Shown piece after piece: positions 58,001 through 64,000 of a stretch of DNA of 64,000 nucleotides (position 1 is its first letter; each line of letters starts with the position of its first letter). The notes under the pieces were generated by a model, which ran no database searches, was not told the DNA's origin, and worked only from the letters and a program-made list of their open reading frames with translations. The DNA lies in NCBI RefSeq assembly GCF_013368755.1, contig NC_049566.1:3348001-3412000 (forward strand), read 5' to 3'. Position numbers and translations under genes: made by a program. The stretch comes from Talaromyces rugulosus (lineage: Eukaryota > Ascomycota > Eurotiomycetes > Eurotiales > Trichocomaceae).

Positions 58001-59908
58001 ATCTGCTTTCTTTACAAATAAAATAGATACACCAGCTGGGCTTATTAATTCTCAGATCCAACCCTTCTGCTGCATCTCTTCTAGGTATATGCGCAGGTGT
58101 TCCAGTTCTTTCGCCGAGCATAGGTAAAGAGGTCCATAAGGAGGGCCCTTTACACCTAGTTGCAACATAATCTCATGATTGACATTCTCAGGAGGCAGAG
58201 TTGCCGCCTCCTTTTCTAAGAATACATCAGTATACTCATTATAAGTGTCTAGAAGTTTTCCTTCTTCTAGTTCGACTGCTTCTACAGATAGAAAGAACAT
58301 GGTCGCTATTCTTACCAGCAGTCCAAAGCGTCGAGGCGTCTCAATTTTAATCTTAGTAGGCAATTCTTTACTTTTTCAAAATTACCACTTTTGCCCGCGC
58401 CAGATAAGGATCATAGGATCTTCATCCCAAAGCCAGGTCTTCCCTAGAATGGCTTCAAATCCGGTCATGTTAATTACATAGAACTGTAGGAAATAGTTCT
58501 TTTCTCTCCCCTTTATATCAATAACCATGGTGTCAAGGTTAAGAATAGCGAAGCAAGTAGTGACCTGCCCATCAATAAATTTAACAGGTTGTTCTAGGTT
58601 CTAAGTCAGCTCCCAGCCGGCTTCGAGTAGGAACCTATATAATATAAAATTCTCATCTGCTCCAGTGTTGAGTATGGCAGTCACCTCAGATCTTACTTCG
58701 GAAAGATTCAATCTTATATAAATTAGCATAGTAAAGTTCTTCAAGTCTTCCTCTTTCCTCAAACTGGCAACCACAGATAGTCCTCATTGGGTTTGCTCTT
58801 TGTCAGACTGTTTCTCAGTCTCCTTTTCCTTTTTTGTATAGGTAGCATTTAGCTTCAGGGATAAAATTGGATTCCCTTCAGCAGTTTTAGTAGCTTTGCA
58901 CTCAATAGCATAATGGCCAATACAATTACAATAATAGCAGATCACTATCAACTTATCCTTATTCTTTAAAAAAGATTTCTACTTCTTCTAAGATTTCTCT
59001 CAGTCATTATAATCTGATCTATATTTTCGCTTTCAAGTCAGCTTCGAGTCAGAACCTTCTTAGTTCCAAGTCGGACCTTGGCCTCCAGAGCGATTGTTAT
59101 TCTCATTTTCGGCTTTCCTTTCCAATCTCCACTCTTGCTTCTCGATTTAATACAATCATTAAGCAGTAGTAATTAGATCCAGAAGCTTCACTAAAAGCGT
59201 ACCCATTCTCGTAATATCCAAACAGATCTTTGGCAACAGCTTTGCCAGGAAGATTCAATATTTGAAGAGGTCTTCGGCCAGTAAAAACCCGCCACTTCCT
59301 TCTCTCACTTTCTCGTAGAGAATCAAGAATTTAGAATAAAAAGCCTCAGGATCTTGCCCATTTAACTATATTAAGCTTAATAAAGCCATAGCGCTGTTAA
59401 TTCCTCGGTTCTAGAAGAACTCAATCTGGTCCTCCAACCAGGTTCGGAAATCGTCAAAGGTAAAAGATTACAAGTCAATCAAACTTTTCTTCTCTCTCCA
59501 TTGGATGCGGTGGTCTCCATCAAGCCAAGCGGCAGCATATTAGACTTTACTTGCTTCGTCAGGATAGGACCAGAGACGACTTAAGATATTATTTTCCACG
59601 TCCTCAATCCATTCCTCGAATTCCTTGATTGATTTTGAAGCGAAGCGCTTGGGGTCTAGAACCTTGGTGTCACGACGTTCGCTGGTAGTCGCGTGCGACA
59701 GTCCGGTGGTTCTGAGTCCTTATATAAGGGCCTGCAGCATCTCCATAGTCATATTGACCTATAGAACAGCTTGTGGAGGTAATTCTTCGGAAGTCGCATC
59801 CTGCGCCGGTTCAGTACTGGTATGGTCCTGAGCCTCTTCCTCCTCGTGTACAAATCCCGGGTTAGGAACTGGAACAGTTCCCGGTTCATCCGGTGTTGGA
59901 GAAGTCAT
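55020..59908 (-). pseudogene. ChrD gag-pol, nonsense-mutated
   Basis: Gag starts at ATG 59908 (MTSPTPDEPGTVPVPNPG); capsid block about 59650-59250; intact zinc knuckle CYYCNCIGHYAIEC about 58940-58897. Protease about 58675 has LNTGA for DTGA. The RT domain begins about 58360, with YLDDIL intact at about 57690-57673. RNase H about 57230-56850. Integrase has DFITDLPPSRL at 56038 and the IVTD block at about 55850. A chromodomain lies at about 55160-55030 (TKYLVK, then YPSYKNK). Stops are TAG/TAA from CAG/CAA/TGG. Length and order are those of a standard chromovirus with full Gag, in contrast to ChrA-1. Confidence 0.9.
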
Positions 59909-59955
59909 GCCTCGTGTAGTCACCATCGTCTCGGAGTCGATTCGGATCCTCGTGG

Positions 59956-59966
59956 AAGCGGTTTAT
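59956..59966 (-). promoter_or_regulatory. Putative self-priming primer-binding site of ChrD
   Basis: The coding strand reads ATAAACCGCTT, 2 nt inside the 5' LTR. It is perfectly complementary over 11 nt to AAGCGGTTTAT in the LTR (60096-60106, minus). Confidence 0.7.
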
Positions 59967-59968
59967 AA

Positions 59969-60297
59969 TGTAAAGTGGGTGGTGTCTGAAAGACTTATAT
60001 ATGAGGGAGTTGGAACCTACTGGGCTCTGAGGGGGTTCCTACTAGGAGTCGAGGCAGTATATAAAGTAAATAGATATGGGTTATATTGATATAGAATAAA
60101 CCGCTTGAGCCCCTTCATCCTGGGGGATGGGGTCTCAAGCTTATAAGCCTGATCTAGATGAGATCCTACTTCCTAACAGGGTTATATTCACCGAGCATGA
60201 GGGGTAGATGCATCCTTTGTGATGTATCAACTCAACCCGCGGAGGATATGCAGGCCTTTGTAAGCCGGATCGGCATCCCCGAGCCTGGCACTTCACA
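59969..60297 (-). repeat. ChrD 5' LTR (329 bp)
   Basis: TGTAAAG...CTTCACA; followed by TSD TACAC. It carries G at the three positions where the 3' LTR has A. Confidence 0.95.
60141..60146 (-). promoter_or_regulatory. TATA-like element of ChrD 5' LTR
   Basis: TTATAA, with the self-primer segment AAGCGGTTTAT starting 35 nt downstream on the coding strand. Confidence 0.5.
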
Positions 60298-61850
60298 TAC
60301 ACCCTCAGATAGCCTTATAAACCATTAGAGATAGCTGGTCCTATAGCTGAATTAGGACTGGTTAGACTTCTATTAAGACTGATCTTCTAATTATTAGCAT
60401 GTTTAACACCACCAATATAGCACTATTAGTAGAGATTAACGCTAATACTTGTTTTGGCCTAAAATACTTAGATATATAATAGAAAGCTTTATAGCTTTAA
60501 ATAGCTATTTTAGCACAGGCTATAGCTTTCTATCTTATTTTATAGAGATTATTTATAGCATAGTATTTCTTATTATAATTAATATACTTTAGAATAACTT
60601 CCTAGCCCTATTTAGCAGGATATTCCTAAGTTAGATATCCTACTATACAGATCCCACAGATAAACTTTTTATATAAATACTAAGCATAGGAATATCTATA
60701 TTTTTAATACTTTATATATATTCTATACTATCTCTCTCAACAGTAGGGCTTATTAATGTAAATCTTAGACTATTAAATTATTCTTTTAGAGATGGCTGTA
60801 TTAACTATTAGTAGATTAATAAATTCTATTACTAGTAAATCCTCTCTACAGTAAGGCTTGACAAGCTAGCTAAAATAAATAATCTATATACTATCCCTCT
60901 ATATATATTAATTCTAAGCCAGTAGTTTTATTTTTCTTACTATAGCTTACTTTAGGATATCAAGATTTATAGAGTATACTTTTACCTTATTAATAATCAC
61001 TCTCTATATAGGCACCTGAACCCACACTTCTATGTTAAAAATCTAAATCCAGTATACGGCATATATTCTTAGAACCTTAGCTGTAGTAATATTAAAAGCC
61101 TAAAAATTTATATTTTTTAATAAGAGCTATTATATGGCTATCACTATATAGCTAATAAGTATAAAGCTTAAAATCTTTTTAACTACCTTCTTTTATATAT
61201 GTTTTGTCTATCTGATAATATTAATTAGCTTAGCCTAGCAGAGCTCTTTATAGATAGTAATATTACAAATCTTAACTATAATCTTACTATTGATTTCTAA
61301 TTCTATAGGGTTAATCTCTAGTGTTAATATTCTAATACTATAAGTCTAAAGGATAGACACTACTCTTAGCCTAGTTTACTATTCCTAGGCCTAGAAGCTT
61401 TTCTAGAAGATTAAAGCTGATTAGGAGGTATTTTAAGAGATAGTTATTACTTGCTTAGCGGTGATTTCCTTATAGATTAATATAGTATCCTATTAGACCT
61501 GCTTTAGGGTCTTTCTAAAGCTTGCCAGCGCATCCAAAATATTACCATTAGCTGTTTGTATGAATTTGCACACCTGATTGATAAATCTAATAATAAATTC
61601 ATCTCTAAAGCGCTCCTTATTACTGTTGATGTAATAGAAGATCTCCTAGACTACTTTGCCCAGTTCCTCCATACTTGCCAGATACTTTGGTTAACGTGTT
61701 TTTCCCAATATATCGCGCAACAGAAACAACTTTTCTATCATAGATAGAGTCAATTAACCCCTCTACGCTATATTACCAGTTAATCTCGACAACATTGAGA
61801 CCAATTGATAGCACAGAGAGTTAATTATAATTAATCAGATTCTGGGCCGA
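60298..61850 (-). pseudogene. LineY ORF1 (zinc-knuckle gag), RIPed
   Basis: Minus-strand frame with RIP-type stops. The N-terminal half (about 61750-61150) is a helical region with segments such as NGNILDALASFRKTLKQV and DTILIYKEITAKQVITIS. A C-terminal Cys/His-rich block about 60760-60560 reads as tandem CCHC knuckles with Cys/His partly turned to Tyr (KKFICGICIVGY and following). This is the ORF1 organisation of Tad-type LINEs. The upstream half lies inside the inverted repeat. Confidence 0.72.
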
Positions 61851-62690
61851 ATCCAGCCTGATTTGGGCGAGTAATTTCAAAAATTGAAACCGCGCAGAAA
61901 AAGATGTTTTTTCCTTTAGTACTACTACTATAAAAAACATCTTTTTCTGCGCGGTTTCAATTTTTGAAATTACTCGCCCAAATCAGGCCAGATTCAGCCC
62001 AGAATCTGATCAATTATAATTAACTCTCCGCGCTATCAATTGATCCTAATTTTATTAGGATTGACTAACAAAATAGTGTAGAAAGATTAATTGACTCTAT
62101 CTACAATAGAAAAATCGCTCCTATCACGCTATATATTAAAAAAAACATATTAAATAAAAAACCTTATAAGCATAAAAAAACTAGGCAAAGCAGTCTAAAA
62201 GATCTTTTATTATATCAATAGTAATAAAAAACGTTTTGAAGACAAGTTCATCATTAGATTTGTTAACTAGATATGTGAATTTATATAAATAGCTAATAAT
62301 AATACTTTGAACGCGCTGATAAGCTTTAGAAAAGCTTTAGAGTAAATTTAATAAAATACTATATTAATCTATAAAGAAATCACTGCTAAGCAAGCAATAA
62401 CTATTTCTTAAAATACTTCCTAATTGGCTTTAACCTTCTAGAAAAGCTTCCAAGCCTAGGAATAGCAAGCCAAGCTAAAAATGGCGTCTATCTTCCAGGC
62501 TTATAATATTAAAATATCAATACTAGGGATTAGTTCTATAGAATTAAGAATCAACAGTAAGATTACAATTAAGATTTATAATATTATTATTTATAAAGAG
62601 CTCCGTTAGGCTAAGCTAGTTAATATTATTAAATAAATAGAATATATATAGAAAGAAATGTCAGAAGATTCAATTAACTATAGCCAATTG
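61150..62690. repeat. Large inverted repeat, arms about 750 bp
   Basis: The left arm (about 61150-61912) and right arm (61932 to about 62690) are reverse complements with RIP-type mismatches. Paired positions sum to 123844 across the arms (checked at 61241/62603 and at the centre), so there is no net indel. The innermost ~110 bp are almost perfect. The spacer 61913-61931 is 19 bp. Confidence 0.9.
61932..62658 (+). mobile_element. Inverted 5' fragment of a second LineY copy
   Basis: Right arm of the inverted repeat: the LineY 5' UTR and ORF1 N-terminal half on plus (segments such as NTILIYKEITAKQAITIS near 62365). It is cut off on the right by the ChrE LTR at 62659. Confidence 0.8.
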
Positions 62691-63135
62691 ATAGGCCTAC
62701 GGACGCTATTTATCTAAGCAAGGCTATCGTGGGTATTTATACAGGTAGTTATGAAAAGATTAATATAATAAAGTTATATGATTATACAGATAACATAGCT
62801 AATAGAGCTATTATTAGGCTAAGGATATATTAGATATATTTTAATAAATATAGCTAATAGAGTAATTATTATAGAGATAAATATATTTATTATATTTAGG
62901 ATTTACTATATAAAGACATTTATTTATTAATATATATTTAGTTTAATTGTGTTTTATTCTTATATTAAATTAGATCTATACTTTATCTAGCTTATTAATA
63001 AGTTACTCTAAAATATCCTTTTATTTATAAAAGATATTCTCTTTCTAACCCTAGTTATCTATATCTCTATTATATTTAATAGAATATTACTAATAAATAT
63101 CTATTCTAGTAAAGAATAATTGATATATTTTGACA
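62659..63135 (+). repeat. ChrE 5' LTR (477 bp)
   Basis: TGTCAG...TTTTGACA. TATATAAAG (62907-62915) precedes GTGTTTTATT (62949-62958) by 33 nt, repeating the ChrA promoter/self-primer spacing. Confidence 0.75.
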
Positions 63136-63200
63136 ATAAAATATCCTAATAAATAAAGATATTAAAGAAAGTATAGTTATCTTTTAAGAATATATTAATA

Positions 63201-64000
63201 ATAATAGGAAATATCACTACTTTAAGTAGAAGTACTAAAACAGATTCTATTAAAATATTCTAGTAGTAATTATAGAAAAGAATTAAGTAGTTTAAATAGC
63301 TAATTGTTTAATAAGTCACTATAAATAATAGAATTTTATAAATTAAAAAAGTTAAATCTTTCTTAAGAGAATTTAGAATTCTTAATTGATTTTTTATTTA
63401 GATAAAAATCTATTTTATAAATAATCTCGCATATATTAAAGAAGAATTTAATAAAGTCTTAATAGTCTTTAATTTTCTAACTAAAAATATTATAAAGTAG
63501 TTTGCTTTATATGTAGAAAGCTGGCTGAATAATAATATTGAGTAAGCTCTATTAGAAATAATTCAGTTATTTATAAATTTTAAATATTTTAAAGATAAGC
63601 TTAAGTAACTATATAGAACTATTAATAAAGAACTAGTCGCTATCTATAAAATATAAAATATCTAATAAATTAGATCTATTAAAGAATATATATTAAAGTA
63701 TCTCTAGGTATTTAATAATCTAAAATATAATAATTAAAAGTATTAAGACTAGTTCTATAAAAATCTTAAAGAAAGTGTTAAGAATATAATTATAATAATA
63801 TAGTTTTAACTAGAAATATTTTATAATATAATAAAAGTAGTATTTTATATTAATTTATAATAATATAATAGATAATTTAAAAAAAAGAGTAGCTATTAAA
63901 GAGAATATTAATTAAATATTTTCTAATCTAGATACTCTTAGTATAATAAAGATAGAGATATTAAAATGTAACTTAACGCTATTATTACTAAGAAAAAAAA
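63201..64000 (+). pseudogene. ChrE gag, RIPed and cut by the window edge
   Basis: Start equivalent to ATG-GCA-GGA-AAT of ChrA (now ATA-ATA-GGA-AAT at 63201). A capsid-like stretch follows at about 63500-63700 (ALYVESWLNNNIE, then FKDKLK). Stops throughout. The rest of the element is outside the window. Confidence 0.7.

Larger units (their letters stand above)
52515..60297 (-). mobile_element. ChrD: chromovirus with 329-bp LTRs
   Basis: TSD TACAC (52510-52514, 60298-60302). LTRs 52515-52843 and 59969-60297 differ at only three positions that I can see, each G versus A. Gag-pol is on minus, with an antisense gene on plus near the 3' LTR. RIP is lighter than in LineY around it. Confidence 0.94.
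48761..61912 (-). mobile_element. LineY: Tad-type LINE, RIPed, split by ChrD
   Basis: Minus-strand LINE remnant; 3' part 48761-52514, 5' part 60298-61912. RT, endonuclease and a zinc-knuckle ORF1 are readable. The two halves join across the ChrD insertion (TSD TACAC). A different family from LineX. The 5' end at 61912 faces an inverted copy of itself. Confidence 0.82.
62659..64000 (+). mobile_element. ChrE: start of a RIPed chromovirus
   Basis: 5' LTR 62659-63135, leader, and the first part of gag; continues beyond the window. Its LTR R-U5 side resembles ChrA/ChrB, and its leader begins ATAAAATATCC, like the ChrA primer-binding site. Confidence 0.8.

Noticed and set aside
1..64000. Host protein-coding genes or rRNA
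   Set aside because: Every stretch is attributable to transposon sequence or unassigned AT-rich remnants. The only candidate (4321-7120) is RIPed, hence repetitive.

Overview
The window looks like a transposon-only compartment of a filamentous ascomycete (Pezizomycotina). I see no host gene that I can defend. The families are typically fungal: chromodomain Ty3/gypsy elements, Tad-type LINEs with zinc-knuckle ORF1, a Fot1/pogo element and a fungal hAT. Most of the sequence is extremely AT/TpA-rich, and its reading frames are broken by CAA/CAG/TGG to TAA/TAG/TGA changes, C/H to Y changes and G to N/D changes. That is the signature of repeat-induced point mutation (RIP) acting on CpA. Only one element (34636-41397) has an intact reading frame.

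Layout. 1-2061: end of a RIPed chromovirus (ChrA-3). 2062-3960: RNase H/integrase remnant of another gypsy element. About 4320-7120: a RIPed gene remnant with a possible 2-oxoglutarate dioxygenase core. 7558-48755: a RIPed chromovirus, ChrB (minus strand), exploded by later insertions. These are ChrC (7740-20618, itself split by a hAT at 7950-13655, which is split by a Fot1 element at 9235-11113); LINE LineX (25018-31330); ChrA-2 (31636-46049), which holds the young ChrA-1 (34636-41397); and a solo LTR (47150-47478). 48761-61912: a RIPed Tad-type LINE (LineY, minus) split by the chromovirus ChrD (52515-60297). 61932-62658: an inverted, head-to-head copy of the LineY 5' end. 62659-64000: start of another chromovirus, ChrE. 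Target-site duplications (TSDs) are visible for ChrA-1 (AAGGG), ChrA-2 (AGTAT), ChrC (CCAAT), ChrD (TACAC), the solo LTR (GTTAA), hAT (ATCCTTAT), Fot1 (TA) and LineX (13 bp). The nesting order is therefore read directly.

The most interesting signal is a layer of antisense genes inside the chromoviruses. Between the integrase/chromodomain end and the 3' LTR, each of three chromovirus families (ChrA, ChrC, ChrD) carries a gene on the strand opposite to gag-pol. In ChrA-1 it is an intact 177-codon ORF with a textbook Zn2Cys6 binuclear cluster followed by a coiled coil. In ChrC and ChrD the antisense genes contain spliceosomal introns with GTAAGT donors whose removal keeps the frame. Introns in that orientation are hard to explain unless the antisense strand is really transcribed and expressed.

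Second, the only intact copy (ChrA-1) is an exact in-frame 906-bp deletion derivative, bounded by a 9-bp direct repeat. The RIPed copies show what was lost: the C-terminal part of the capsid and the CCHC zinc knuckle. Third, in ChrA, ChrC and ChrD the bases just inside the 5' LTR are complementary to a 9-11 nt segment lying about 31-35 bp downstream of a TATA box. This is the arrangement expected for Tf1-type self-primed reverse transcription.
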